Position numbers and translations under genes: made by a program. 64,000 nt of DNA from an uncultured Balneola sp. (GTDB lineage Bacteria; Bacteroidota; Rhodothermia; Balneolales; Balneolaceae): the NCBI GenBank assembly GCA_913058495.1, contig CAJXQC010000016.1:1-64000 (forward strand), in the 5' to 3' direction. Below are positions 37,299-46,739 of this stretch, one piece after another. Below the pieces are notes generated by a model. That model did not search any database. It was not told where the DNA came from and saw only the letters and a program-made list of their open reading frames with translations. Every line of letters starts with the position of its first letter. The stretch's first letter is position 1.

Positions 37299-38471
37299 TT
37301 ATGCGAGCGTTTTCTTTAACTCTCGTGCAATTACCAATCTTTGAACTTCGGAAGTACCTTCACCGATGGTCATTAGTTTTGCATCACGTAAGAATCTTTC
37401 AACATGGTATTCTTTGGTGTAACCATATCCACCATGAATTTGAATGGATTCCAAAGCAGCACGAACAGATAGTTCTGAAGCAAATAACTTAGCCATGGAA
37501 GCTTCTACGGTGTAAGGCTTGCCTTTATCTTTTAGAACAGCAGCTCTTAAAACTAGCAATCTTGCCGCGTCGATCTCAGTAGCCATATCTACGATCTTTC
37601 CTTCCATGTACTGGAAGTTTCCGATAGCAGTACCAAACTGTTTTCTCTCCATAGAATATTTGAGAGCTTCTTCATAAGCGCCACGAGCTATTCCAACAGA
37701 AAGTGCAGCGATTCCAACACGACCACCATCCAGAACTTTCATCGTGTCGACGAATCCCATTCCTTCTTCACCTAATAGATTTTCAGCAGGAACTTTCACA
37801 TTCTCGAAAACTACTTCTGTTGTGTCAGAAGAATTCATTCCCAACTTATGCATTCCCGGTCCCGGATTTACTCCGTCCCATTTTCCTTCTACGATGAATG
37901 CACTAATACCTTTAGTTCCTTTGGATGGATCGGTTTTAGCAAGAACAATGTAAATATCTCCAACAGAACCCTGAGTGATAAAGATCTTGGAACCATTAAT
38001 GATGTAATGATCTCCATCTTTAACTGCGGTTGTTTTCATTCCTGATGCGTCAGAACCTGATCCGGGTTCCGTTAAGCACCAAGCTGCTAATTGCTCACCA
38101 GAAGTAAGTGCAGGCATATACTTCAATTTCTGTTCATGAGAACCTGCAACAGCAATATGACCTGTTCCCAGTGAAGTATGAGAAGCTACGGTTAAAGCCA
38201 AAGAGGCATCCCAACGAGCAATTTCTTCTAAAGCTAGGCAAAAGCTTACTACATCAAATCCACCACCACCGTATTGTTCCTCATGATAGATGCCAAGCAT
38301 TCCAAGTTCACCCAATTGTTTAACAATCTCATGAGGAAATTCTTTGCTGTTATCTCTTTCCATCACAGTGTCTGCGACGTTGCGTTCTACGAATTCTTTT
38401 ACGCTGTCGCGAATCATTTTTTGGTCTTCAGTGAGGTCAAATGAGAGCTCTCTTTCTAGTACAGTATCCAT
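37299..38471 (-). CDS. Acyl-CoA dehydrogenase, short-chain type
   Basis: 390 residues: [37 protein letters not shown] (FAD site), [36 protein letters not shown], and the end [21 protein letters not shown]...[13 protein letters not shown]. This fits butyryl-/short-chain acyl-CoA dehydrogenases. It should pass electrons to EtfAB. It is the last gene of a minus-strand series with FixX, FixC, EtfA and EtfB, separated from fixX by a long inverted repeat. Confidence 0.93.
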   Translation of the reverse strand: MDTVLERELSFDLTEDQKMIRDSVKEFVERNVADTVMERDNSKEFPHEIVKQLGELGMLGIYHEEQYGGGGFDVVSFCLALEEIARWDASLALTVASHTSLGTGHIAVAGSHEQKLKYMPALTSGEQLAAWCLTEPGSGSDASGMKTTAVKDGDHYIINGSKIFITQGSVGDIYIVLAKTDPSKGTKGISAFIVEGKWDGVNPGPGMHKLGMNSSDTTEVVFENVKVPAENLLGEEGMGFVDTMKVLDGGRVGIAALSVGIARGAYEEALKYSMERKQFGTAIGNFQYMEGKIVDMATEIDAARLLVLRAAVLKDKGKPYTVEASMAKLFASELSVRAALESIQIHGGYGYTKEYHVERFLRDAKLMTIGEGTSEVQRLVIARELKKTLA

Positions 38472-38573
38472 CTTTTTGAAAAGTCTTTAGTTATTGAAAA
38501 ATCTTGTTGGAAACGCTTCCATAAAATAACGTTTTTGCGTACCAATTTCGTCTAAGAATGTGTAAAAAATTTA

Positions 38574-38663
38574 TTGTATGGTGTGATAGTGCTAGGGTGT
38601 TATAGTGTTGCGGATTCCCTTTTGTACAACCGCAATACTATAACACCATCACACCTTAACACA
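38574..38663. repeat. Long imperfect inverted repeat between fixX and the acyl-CoA dehydrogenase gene
   Basis: The left arm GGTGTGAT...GGTGTTATAGTGTTGCGG pairs with the right arm CCGCAATACTATAACACC...ATCACACC; an 8-base insert (AGTGCTAG) interrupts the left arm. TTGT/ACAA at the outer ends extends the pairing. The loop is about 16 bases. It is a REP/MITE-like element in an operon, with no reading frame. Confidence 0.75.
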
Positions 38664-38670
38664 ATATTTT

Positions 38671-38973
38671 TTACCCAAAATTCCAGGTTACGCCACGACC
38701 GATTTCAGGATCGGGGAAATTCCAATCCACAGCACCTTGATCGCAGGCATACATACAAGTTCCGCACTCGATGCAGTCTTCGACTTGGAAGTGAACTTTT
38801 CCGGCTTCATCCATCGTGTAGCAATTAGCAGGACAAACCCAAGTAGTGCATTTATGAGGACAAGTTGAGTTGCAAATATCTGTATCAACAATGATATGAG
38901 GTTTGATCTCAGATTTAGCTTGGTTTCGGTAACTGACAAGTCCGAGTCGTTCTGGAAGGCTTAGTAGTTTCAT
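38671..38973 (-). CDS. fixX: FixX-like ferredoxin of the ETF:quinone pathway
   Basis: 100 residues. A CPHKCTTWVCPANC segment is followed by DCIECGTCMYACDQGAV, giving two groups of cysteines for iron-sulfur binding. It belongs to the FixX family, which partners the FixC flavoprotein to pass electrons from ETF to quinone; in other organisms the two are fused as ETF:quinone oxidoreductase. The fixC gene is just upstream, separated only by the four-helix-bundle cassette. Confidence 0.88.
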   Translation of the reverse strand: MKLLSLPERLGLVSYRNQAKSEIKPHIIVDTDICNSTCPHKCTTWVCPANCYTMDEAGKVHFQVEDCIECGTCMYACDQGAVDWNFPDPEIGRGVTWNFG

Positions 38974-38980
38974 GATTCGA

Positions 38981-39409
38981 AAGTGAAAAGTGAAAAAGGT
39001 AAAAGTGAAAAGTAAACATTGAAAAGTGTTGTCATTGCATCATTTTTGAAAGCATTGCAAATACTTGGTTCGAAAGATCCGAAAGATGCTCGATATCTTT
39101 TTCATTTAGATAATTAAGCGTTAAAGCTATTTCAATTTGTGTATCAACCTCAACAAGTGAGGAACGAGCTATTTGAAGAAATCTTTTGCGCTCAACATCA
39201 GATGAACGAGCTGAACCCTCAGCAATGTTTGAAGGAATTGATACAGAAGCTCTTCTTAATTGACTTATTAAACCAAAATTCTCTGAAGACGGAAAGGGTT
39301 CCGTCAGCTTATAAATTTCTTTAACTAAATCTAAGCTAAATTGATAAACAGTAAGTTTTTTGTGGTTCAGATTTATCATTTTTCACCTCTAACTTTTATC
39401 TTTTCACTT
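38981..39409. mobile_element. Putative inverted-repeat cassette carrying a four-helix-bundle gene
   Basis: The ends AAGTGAAAAG (38981-38990) and its complement CTTTTCACTT (39400-39409) form a perfect 10-bp terminal inverted repeat, with more degenerate GTGAAAAG-type repeats inside (TGAAAAAGGTAAAAGTG and the like). The cassette spans the whole space between fixX and fixC, overlaps the fixC stop by two bases and carries one gene. No transposase is encoded. Similar four-helix-bundle genes are known as mobile intervening units in 23S rRNA. Confidence 0.55.
39032..39379 (-). CDS. Four-helix-bundle protein (23S rRNA intervening-sequence type)
   Basis: 115 residues, almost wholly helical. The segment FGLISQLRRASVSIPSNIAEGSARSS is the hallmark of the S23/four-helix-bundle family (also related to Avd of diversity-generating retroelements), followed by ERKRFLQIARSSLVEVDTQIEIA and a last helix. 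These proteins pentamerise and are thought to bind nucleic acid; their function is unclear. It sits within an inverted-repeat cassette inside the fix/etf series, which suggests insertion. Confidence 0.9.
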   Translation of the reverse strand: MINLNHKKLTVYQFSLDLVKEIYKLTEPFPSSENFGLISQLRRASVSIPSNIAEGSARSSDVERKRFLQIARSSLVEVDTQIEIALTLNYLNEKDIEHLSDLSNQVFAMLSKMMQ

Positions 39410-40733
39410 AAAGCGACTTCCTTGCTTTAAATCCTAATTTCGCTAGTTCCCAGAGGGAAGAATGTCTTTTAACTGCTCCGAGCAACATTTTTTCAGATTT
39501 TGGAGTTGGTTCATTTTTGATGCTGAAGAATTGTCTTCCGAAATCACATACCAAGTTTGGCACTTTATTCTGCATCACATCAGTATGTAATAAATGAACT
39601 GCATCCTGGAAACCTTTGATGTCCTTCATAACATAGCTGTCATCCATCTTTTTACGATACTCTTTTAAGATAGCGGAGGTGTAATCGTTTTTAGCTTTCG
39701 CTTCTACAATCGTTTCCGCAGCTAGAATTCCTGATCGCATCGCGTAATCCATACCTTGGATAGCTTTACCGGCATTCATCAACAAATTTGCAGCTTCGCC
39801 AACCAATAAGATTCCGTCTTTATATAATTCTTTAGGCATCACTCTGGAATCACCGGAAGAAACAACATGAGCTGAATACTCTACAACTTCACCGCCTTTG
39901 ATGGCATCAGCAATGGTAGGATGTTGCTTAAAATGATTTAGAACATCGTATGGCTTTTGCTTCTTCTCCCGAAGATCTTTTAATCCTAAAACAAGACCGA
40001 GAGAAATGGTGTCGCGATTTGTGTATAAAAACCCACCGCCTTCAATACCGTTAGTGGCCCATCCTACAAATTCGTTACTCATTCCGCTTAATCCATTAAG
40101 CTGGAAACGATCTTCCAATACTTTCTGATCAAACCTGATGATCTCTTTGATGCCGGTCAACATATGATCAGCAGGAACGTATTTATCCTGTAGTCCAACC
40201 TGACGAGTAAGCAGATTATTTACACCCTCGGCGATAATTACAGAATCAGCATAAAACTCATCTTCACCGGTTTTGATGCCGACTGCTTTATCATTCTCCA
40301 AGATCACTTCATCCACCTTAATATCTGTGGCAATGAATGAATCCATAGCAAAATCACTGGCGTCAATAGCTTCCTGAACTTTTCCGGCTAACCAGTTATC
40401 AAACTTTGAACGAAGAACAACAACTCCTGTGTACGGTTTTTCGTTGAAGTGTGAAGATTTAAAATCCAAAGAAAATGATGACTGTTCATCCATGAAGGTA
40501 AGCCGGCGATGATTTATAAATCTATCCCAACCTCCGTCTTCCTCTTCCCAGTAATTTGGAACGAGTTTATTCAGATCACTTCCCCAAAGAACTCCTCCGG
40601 ATACATTTTTTGATCCGGGAAATTCTCCTTTTTCGATCAGAAGGAACTTCATGTTATTTCGGGCTAATGTCATTGCAGCAGCAAGGCCTGCAACTCCACC
40701 TCCGATTACGATACAGTCAAATTTGTCTTCCAT
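39408..40733 (-). CDS. fixC: FixC-like ETF:quinone oxidoreductase flavoprotein
   Basis: 441 residues. FAD-binding GGGVAGLAAA at the N-terminus, then LLIEKGEFPGSKNVSGGVLWG, later GILLVGEAANLLMNAGKAIQGMDYAM, which are features of geranylgeranyl reductase-like FixC proteins. It takes electrons from EtfAB and, with FixX, reduces the quinone pool at the membrane. Part of the etfB-etfA-fixC-fixX-acyl-CoA dehydrogenase series. Confidence 0.93.
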   Translation of the reverse strand: MEDKFDCIVIGGGVAGLAAAMTLARNNMKFLLIEKGEFPGSKNVSGGVLWGSDLNKLVPNYWEEEDGGWDRFINHRRLTFMDEQSSFSLDFKSSHFNEKPYTGVVVLRSKFDNWLAGKVQEAIDASDFAMDSFIATDIKVDEVILENDKAVGIKTGEDEFYADSVIIAEGVNNLLTRQVGLQDKYVPADHMLTGIKEIIRFDQKVLEDRFQLNGLSGMSNEFVGWATNGIEGGGFLYTNRDTISLGLVLGLKDLREKKQKPYDVLNHFKQHPTIADAIKGGEVVEYSAHVVSSGDSRVMPKELYKDGILLVGEAANLLMNAGKAIQGMDYAMRSGILAAETIVEAKAKNDYTSAILKEYRKKMDDSYVMKDIKGFQDAVHLLHTDVMQNKVPNLVCDFGRQFFSIKNEPTPKSEKMLLGAVKRHSSLWELAKLGFKARKSL

Positions 40734-40745
40734 TTTGCTCTATTT

Positions 40746-40786
40746 AACCACAGAGAGCACAAAGATTCTCTGTGTACTTTGTGGTT
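40746..40786. repeat. Hairpin repeat between etfA and fixC
   Basis: AACCACAGAGAGCACAAAG pairs imperfectly with CTCTGTGTACTTTGTGGTT around a 3-base loop. It fills the gap between the etfA stop and the fixC start. The ACCACAGAG-type arm is related in style to the hairpin between sdhA and sdhB, so hairpins of this class recur within operons in this genome. Confidence 0.75.
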
Positions 40787-41761
40787 TTAAGATTTGATTT
40801 TCTTTATTTCTTCGATGAACGGCGGGAGCACTTTGTATAAGTCTCCAACAATTCCGTAATCAGCAACTTCAAAAATCGGTGCGTCCGGATCTTTATTGAT
40901 CGCGACGATCACCTTACTGTTTGCCATTCCTGCAACGTGTTGAATTGCTCCTGAAATTCCAACAGCGATATAAAGTTGAGGAGAAACTACTTTCCCTGTT
41001 TGGCCAATTTGTAAACTTGGGTCATACACTCCGGATTCTGTAAGCGCTCTTGAGGCTCCAATTCCTGCTTTAAGTACCGAAGCAAGTTCTGAGATCAATG
41101 CCTTTCCGTCTTCATCTTTAACCCCACGACCTGCAGCTACAATAGCTTCAGCTTCGTTTAAGTCAATGGTATCTCCCGAAGCAGAAATGATTTCGCGAAG
41201 AGTTGATTTCATTTCAGAATCATCCATGCTGAAATCAATATTCACTACTTCTGCAGATTCAGGCGATTCATTTAGATCATAAGAACCGGAACGAACTGAA
41301 ACCAAAACCTTGTCAGATTTAGCTTCGGTGTTGTTCATGATCTTGGCAGCCATTACCGGTCGTTTAGCTGTTACTCCGCCATCGATCAATTTGAATGAAG
41401 CAACATCAGCAATAACTGCAGCATTTTGATTAGCAGCCAAAGCTCCCAGAACATCTTTGGTTCCTTCTGTAGATGCAAAAGCAAAAACAGATGGATTTAT
41501 TGAACTCATTACTTTAGACAAAGCTTTCAGCAAAGGTGTATTCATATGGTTTTTGAAGATCGGGTCTTCAACAACATGAACTTTAGATGCTCCGTATTTT
41601 TGAATTCCTTCTATAAAAGAAGAAGCGTTTGCATCGATAACAACAGCTTCACATGAAGCGCCCGCTGCATCGGCCAGAGATTTACAATGTGATAAAACTT
41701 CCAAAGAAGATCGCTTTAATTTTCCGTCTGAAATTGCGATGTATGTTAAAATCGTGCTCAT
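40787..41761 (-). CDS. etfA: Electron transfer flavoprotein alpha subunit
   Basis: 324 residues. The C-terminal FAD domain has SRALTESGVYDPSLQIGQTGKVVSPQLYIAVGISGAIQH, with the standard Arg, Thr and Asp residues near the end (NKDPDAPIFEVADYGIVGDL). The N-terminal domain pairs with EtfB. It receives electrons from acyl-CoA dehydrogenases and hands them to FixCX. It follows etfB on the minus strand after 88 bases. Confidence 0.95.
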   Translation of the reverse strand: MSTILTYIAISDGKLKRSSLEVLSHCKSLADAAGASCEAVVIDANASSFIEGIQKYGASKVHVVEDPIFKNHMNTPLLKALSKVMSSINPSVFAFASTEGTKDVLGALAANQNAAVIADVASFKLIDGGVTAKRPVMAAKIMNNTEAKSDKVLVSVRSGSYDLNESPESAEVVNIDFSMDDSEMKSTLREIISASGDTIDLNEAEAIVAAGRGVKDEDGKALISELASVLKAGIGASRALTESGVYDPSLQIGQTGKVVSPQLYIAVGISGAIQHVAGMANSKVIVAINKDPDAPIFEVADYGIVGDLYKVLPPFIEEIKKIKS

Positions 41762-41849
41762 TTAATTCCTTTCAGTCAAATTTTGAATTTTGAGAGATGA
41801 ATTTTGAATTACTTAATTCAAAATTCAGAATCCATCATTAATAATTTAT

Positions 41850-42620
41850 TTAAAGTACGTTTGCTTCAGTGTCTAATAGCTGAGCTACTTCACGAGCTAC
41901 TTCTTCAGCTTCGCCTTCATATTTCTTTCCGGCCTGACGAGCAGGTTTTTCTTCGTATGAAGTTACTTTAGTATCAGCTTGTAATTCAGTTTCATCAATT
42001 CCCAAAGATGAAATCTCAACCTGATCGATTGGCTTTCTTTTTGAAGCCATAATTCCTTTCAGGTTTGGAATTCTTGGGTCATTCATATCATTCGAACAAG
42101 TAACGGCACATGGAGTTGGTAGTTCGATCATTTCCTGACCACTATCTCCCTGACGTTTAACAACAAGATTTCCGTTTTCAACCTCTAACCCTACAGCATT
42201 TGTGGTGTATGGAAGACTTAAATGTTCAGCAACCATACTTCCGGTCAAACCTGAATCTGTATCCTGAGATTGTTTTCCAAGGCCAATTACATCGTATTCT
42301 TTATCTTTAAAGAAAGCAGAAAGAATTTTTGCATAGCTGGCTGAATCGTATTCTTCATCGCCGGAAGCAATTATATGAGTTGCTTTATCCGCTCCCATAG
42401 CTAATGCTTTTCTTATAGTTTCTGAAGCTTTTGCAGGACCAATGCAAACAACTTCAACTTCTCCGCCGTGCTTTTCTTTTAAAACTAAAGCTTCCTCAAC
42501 TGCAGATGCATCATAGGCATTTAAAACCATCCGGTCTGCATCCATGATTAGCTCGCCTTCTTTGATCTGAAGTGGTGCGTAAACATCGGGCACCATCTTA
42601 ATACATATATAAAATTTCAT
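41850..42620 (-). CDS. etfB: Electron transfer flavoprotein beta subunit
   Basis: 256 residues. NAYDASAVEEALVLKE, then VVCIGPAKASETIRKALAMGADKATHI (AMP-binding) and LGKQSQDTDSGLTGSMVAEHL are ETF beta signatures. A low-complexity tail rich in Glu and Ala follows the recognition loop (GIMASKRKPIDQVE). It forms the heterodimer with EtfA. It appears to be the first gene of the etf/fix series. Confidence 0.95.
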   Translation of the reverse strand: MKFYICIKMVPDVYAPLQIKEGELIMDADRMVLNAYDASAVEEALVLKEKHGGEVEVVCIGPAKASETIRKALAMGADKATHIIASGDEEYDSASYAKILSAFFKDKEYDVIGLGKQSQDTDSGLTGSMVAEHLSLPYTTNAVGLEVENGNLVVKRQGDSGQEMIELPTPCAVTCSNDMNDPRIPNLKGIMASKRKPIDQVEISSLGIDETELQADTKVTSYEEKPARQAGKKYEGEAEEVAREVAQLLDTEANVL

Positions 42621-42700
42621 TCTTATGGTTTTGCAATTCGTAGTTATTAATGTAACCGCTTTTTTGGGTCGACAATATACAAAACCAAAAGAAAAGTATT

Positions 42701-43600
42701 TTAATTCTGTAGGTTAGAATACTCTGTTAAATGCCCCTGATCTGTTTCCAAAAGAATACTGTACGCCTGACGTCTTACTGCGGCTTCAGCTTCACCGAAA
42801 ATACCGGATATTTCCCGGGCTTTAGTATCAAAGAAAATATCGAACAAGTAGTTACTTGTTGCTCGGCGTTTAGAGTCTCTTATAAGGGTAAGTGCATCTA
42901 AGACTTCTTGTCTGGCGACTTTGGCATCAGCCGAAAACTGATCTAACCCTAGCCGATGATAGGAATAATAAGCTGTACGCAGAGGCTCGTAAGAAGCATT
43001 TAAGAGATCAGAAACTAAGTTATACTTATTTCTGCGGTTATTGGCTGCTCTTGTCCAGCCCGGAGAGGCCGTTGTTTGAGCTAAATCAACTACCTGCTGT
43101 GCTCTTCTGAAATATTCTGTTCCTCCTAGTTCGGAGAAACTATCAAAATCATATCCCAAAATAATATTTACAAAAAAATCCAGAGTACCTGTTAGGTTAT
43201 CGAATTGAAGTTCATCATGAATTAAAGTTCGGCCTTCAGGATAGTTAAACCGCCAGCTTTCATCCGAAAGAATAATAGACGTTGTTTCAGCAATAGTATC
43301 ATAAATCGGGCGACGGGCAGTAAATATTACCCTGGCGCCAAAATCAAAATTAGAGTTACCTGTTTCAATGATCAATTGTATTTGGCATTGAATTCTTTCA
43401 TGTTCTTCATACTGGATTTCGGTCCAGCTATAATCGTTAATATATTCTTCTATTCTATCTTCAAGTTCTGTCAGGTAGGAATAAGAGTTTCCCTCCAGTA
43501 AGTCGTAATTTAAGTTTACCTCACATCGCAATTCTTGTGAAAAAGAAGAGCTTGTTACAAAGCTGAATATTATAATTAAGTAAAATCTTAGGTTTAGCAC
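42701..43600 (-). CDS. porD: PorD-like type IX secretion-associated protein (DUF4835)
   Basis: 299 residues starting at a GTG, with a signal peptide (to SSFSQ). LRCEVNLNYDLLEGNSYSYLTELEDRIEEYIND opens the DUF4835 domain; later IPYD-like FTARRPIYDT and the GYDFDSFSELGGTEYF stretch match PorD. PorD is needed for type IX secretion in Porphyromonas-type systems and is probably periplasmic. No other clear por genes adjoin, apart from a PorV-like barrel divergently encoded 46 bases away. Confidence 0.83.
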   Translation of the reverse strand: MLNLRFYLIIIFSFVTSSSFSQELRCEVNLNYDLLEGNSYSYLTELEDRIEEYINDYSWTEIQYEEHERIQCQIQLIIETGNSNFDFGARVIFTARRPIYDTIAETTSIILSDESWRFNYPEGRTLIHDELQFDNLTGTLDFFVNIILGYDFDSFSELGGTEYFRRAQQVVDLAQTTASPGWTRAANNRRNKYNLVSDLLNASYEPLRTAYYSYHRLGLDQFSADAKVARQEVLDALTLIRDSKRRATSNYLFDIFFDTKAREISGIFGEAEAAVRRQAYSILLETDQGHLTEYSNLQN

Positions 43601-43646
43601 TTAGTTTTTTCCTTTATATGTAACATATTATATCAATTTACACCCA

Positions 43647-44471
43647 ATGATACGAATACGAACATATCTATATAAAATTACTTTTGTTCTAATTTTTGTT
43701 AGTGCACCGAATATTGGAGTGGCACAACTTACCATGGGAGCAGATGGGTTAGCCTTAGGACAAGCTACTACTGCTTTACAAAATAATAGCTGGGCGATTT
43801 TTTCAAATCCTGCTACAATTAATAGTGAAAAAAAAGGGCTTAGTTTTTTTAGTTTAAGAAATTATGGGTTTACTGAATTAACAGATATTGCAGTATCAGG
43901 TTCTTTGCCCACAAAGTACGGGAGTGCTGCATTTGGCTTTCATAGATACGGAGGAGATCTGTTTAGCGAAACCAGAATCAGGGTGGGGTATGCCAATTCC
44001 TGGAATAACCTTAAGTATGGTATAGCGTTAAATTACAATCATATTTCACAGGGTTCTCCATACGGGTCAGGCGGTGCTTTAGGTTTAGATCTGGGGCTTG
44101 CGGCTAAATTAACAGAAGGGTTATGGTTGGGTGCAAAAACGACCAACTTAAATCAACCGGGATACGATTTTGCCGCGAATGAGGAGTCTCTTTCTCGCGA
44201 ACTATCGTTAGGATTGAGCTACGAACTGGATGAAAATGCATTATTCCTCTTTGATGTTGTAAAAGATGTTCGGTTTCCGGTTGCTTACCGTGGAGGAATA
44301 GAGGTGAAAATCATTGAAAATCTAAAGGGAAGAGTTGGAGTAACTACAGAACCAAATACTTATTCTTTTGGAGTGGGGTATGAATCAACACTTTGGGAAG
44401 CTAATCTGGTGTTTCAGCGACACGAAACACTTGGATTTAGTCCCGGAATAGGATTGAATTTCTTTTTCTGA
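43647..44471 (+). CDS. PorV/FadL-like outer-membrane barrel
   Basis: 274 residues with a signal peptide (to VAQ). LTMGADGLALGQATTALQNNSWAIFSNPATI is the N-terminal pattern of PorV/PorQ and UPF0164-type barrels, followed by alternating strands and a final aromatic strand (GIGLNFFF). It should sit in the outer membrane. It lies 1 base before the HhH-barrel gene, so the two are almost certainly cotranscribed. Confidence 0.7.
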   Translation: MIRIRTYLYKITFVLIFVSAPNIGVAQLTMGADGLALGQATTALQNNSWAIFSNPATINSEKKGLSFFSLRNYGFTELTDIAVSGSLPTKYGSAAFGFHRYGGDLFSETRIRVGYANSWNNLKYGIALNYNHISQGSPYGSGGALGLDLGLAAKLTEGLWLGAKTTNLNQPGYDFAANEESLSRELSLGLSYELDENALFLFDVVKDVRFPVAYRGGIEVKIIENLKGRVGVTTEPNTYSFGVGYESTLWEANLVFQRHETLGFSPGIGLNFFF

Positions 44472-44472
44472 A

Positions 44473-46530
44473 ATGGGTTGGATAAAAAAAATAGCATTTT
44501 TGATCTTAATCGGATGTTTTTCAAGCTTGGTAAATGCACAGAATAAAGACTCCACAAAAGTTCAAATTGAAAAGCAGCTGGAAGAAGCATTAGAAGAACA
44601 AGAGACTGAAGAAGGTGGACTAGCGGGAGAACAATTAGTTCAGTTTCTTGAGGAGCTGGCCTCAAATCCTGTTAACATAAATTCCGCATCTATAAATGAA
44701 TTACTGCAGATTCCGGGTTTTAATCTTAAGATAGCTCGGTCATTGATCAGTTATCGTAAAGAAAACCCCTTTGTTAAGACAGATGATATCCTGAAAGTTT
44801 CAGGTATTGGAAGAGCGACTTATACCCGAATGAGACCGTATATAACGGTTGGTGGAGCTTCATCACGATTTCGTGATTTATATACTAATCCAAACTACTG
44901 GTTGGATGGAAATTCATTTGAATACATCAGCAGGTATCAACAGGAATTGAATGATCAAAGAGGTTATGAAATTCCTGATTCTTCAGGTGGATATTTGGGA
45001 AGTCAAGGTAAATATTACCATCGGTTTCGAATGTCAAGCAGGCACTTATCAGTAAATCTTACACAAGAAAAAGATGCAGGAGAAACTCTCAGTGGTCCAA
45101 CAGGATTTGATTACACTTCCGGTCATATTGCCCTAACTGAAAATGGGAAATTAAAAGATCTTGTAATAGGAGATTATGCACTTAATTTTGGTCAAGGTTT
45201 AGTTCTGTGGACCGGAGCTGCTTTTGGTAAAGGGAGAGAAGTAGTTGGTACAACAGGTAAGAATGAACGTGGACTCAGGGCTTATGGATCGGCACAAGAG
45301 ACAGATTTCTTCAGAGGAATTGCCGCTACTTATGGGGAAAAGATAGAGACGACATTTTTTTATTCAGATCGTCCACGTACAGCCTCTATTATTCAGGGGG
45401 ATACAACCAGGTTCCCATCTTCATCAGGATTTCATCGAACACAAAGTGAAAAGGATAGGAAAAATAATATTGATCAAAAATCTTATGGAGGCAGAATTCG
45501 AATTGACACTCCCTTAGGTTTATTTGGAACTACAGGATACTATACTGAATTCAGCAGTTATATTCACAAAGGGAGCGGATTATCAAACTTATACGATTTT
45601 GAAGGAAGAGAGAACTCAGTTTTAGGATTTGATTACCGTGGATTAATTGGAAATGTATTGGCTTTTGGAGAGATAGCACAAAGCCAAAACGGGGGAGCGG
45701 GAGGAATTGTTGGGATAGAAAGCCCAATTGGCATTTCAACCGATTTTACAATGGCTTACCGGAATTACGCCAGAGACTTTCAATCTTTTATGGGGGATGG
45801 TTTTGGGGAAAGTTCATCCGATCCGCAAAATGAAGAAGGCTTTTATATTGGGATCAGGCATGGGTTAAATGATAATATTGCACTTTCAGGATATGTAGAT
45901 CAGTATAGATTTGATGCACCAAGAACAGGGATTGATCAGCCGAGTCAAGGTTTCGATGTTCTTGGATTGATAGAAGTAGATTTTAATTCGAATTTAAACG
46001 GTTATTTGTTGATCAGATCAGAAGCAAAAGACGATACTTTCACAGAAATAAATGAACGTGGAGTTGAGGAAGAATTTATTACTGAGCAGCGAAGATCAAG
46101 TATTCGAACTCAAGTTGAATATCAATTAAGCAGAAGTGTGAGGTTGAGGTCTAGAATAGAGTTGGTAGAAAGTCAGGGAGCTAATGAAGACAAAGAATAT
46201 GGAATGCTTTTATATCAAGACATCAGAGTTCAGGCTACAAGAAAACTACAGCTTGATGCAAGAGTAACTGTATTCGATACCGACAGTTTCGATTCAAGAG
46301 TTTTTCAGTTTGAGAATGATTTGCTCTATGTGCTTTCCAATACGGCGCTATCCGGGCAAGGTCAAAGGGTTTATATTGTTCTGAACTATGAGCCGAGAAA
46401 TTTTTTAGAAATATGGTTTAAGTATTCTATATCAGTTTTTGAAAACGAAAACTTTATCAGTAGTGGCTTAAATGAAATTGAAGGAAATAAAAACAGTGAT
46501 TTTGGAATACAGGCGAGAGTGAAGTTTTGA
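44473..46530 (+). CDS. Helix-hairpin-helix domain fused to large outer-membrane barrel
   Basis: 685 residues: signal peptide (to VNAQ), then a Glu-rich linker, then a ComEA/GspK-type HhH domain at about 65-120 (NINSASINELLQIPGF, ILKVSGIGRATYTRMRPYI). The remaining 560 residues alternate in strands with aromatic ends, as in outer-membrane barrels, ending GIQARVKF. Proteins of this type recur in Bacteroidota without a known function. The HhH part suggests DNA or protein contact in the periplasm; this is speculation. Confidence 0.65.
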   Translation: MGWIKKIAFLILIGCFSSLVNAQNKDSTKVQIEKQLEEALEEQETEEGGLAGEQLVQFLEELASNPVNINSASINELLQIPGFNLKIARSLISYRKENPFVKTDDILKVSGIGRATYTRMRPYITVGGASSRFRDLYTNPNYWLDGNSFEYISRYQQELNDQRGYEIPDSSGGYLGSQGKYYHRFRMSSRHLSVNLTQEKDAGETLSGPTGFDYTSGHIALTENGKLKDLVIGDYALNFGQGLVLWTGAAFGKGREVVGTTGKNERGLRAYGSAQETDFFRGIAATYGEKIETTFFYSDRPRTASIIQGDTTRFPSSSGFHRTQSEKDRKNNIDQKSYGGRIRIDTPLGLFGTTGYYTEFSSYIHKGSGLSNLYDFEGRENSVLGFDYRGLIGNVLAFGEIAQSQNGGAGGIVGIESPIGISTDFTMAYRNYARDFQSFMGDGFGESSSDPQNEEGFYIGIRHGLNDNIALSGYVDQYRFDAPRTGIDQPSQGFDVLGLIEVDFNSNLNGYLLIRSEAKDDTFTEINERGVEEEFITEQRRSSIRTQVEYQLSRSVRLRSRIELVESQGANEDKEYGMLLYQDIRVQATRKLQLDARVTVFDTDSFDSRVFQFENDLLYVLSNTALSGQGQRVYIVLNYEPRNFLEIWFKYSISVFENENFISSGLNEIEGNKNSDFGIQARVKF

Positions 46531-46739
46531 TTAAGAGATTGATTACCAATTTTTTTACTGTTATTCCTAGGAAATTTAGATGTTCTTGTTTATGAAAGCA
46601 TCTGATAAATAACCCATCGCATGGACTTTAGTCCTGCAATTAGTGAAGGGGAATTTTTGTAACGTATTCTACCATATATGCGTTATCAACGTTCTATTTA
46701 AGAACGCTGATTGAAAGGATTAATACGATAATAAAATTT

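Noticed and set aside
38108-38323. Open frames antisense to the acyl-CoA dehydrogenase genes
   Set aside because: The sense frames encode complete, well-conserved enzymes; the antisense frames have no recognisable feature.
46687-46712. Hairpin AGCGTTCTT/AAGAACGTT-like downstream of wzc as its terminator
   Set aside because: Stem is imperfect and no T-run follows on either strand.
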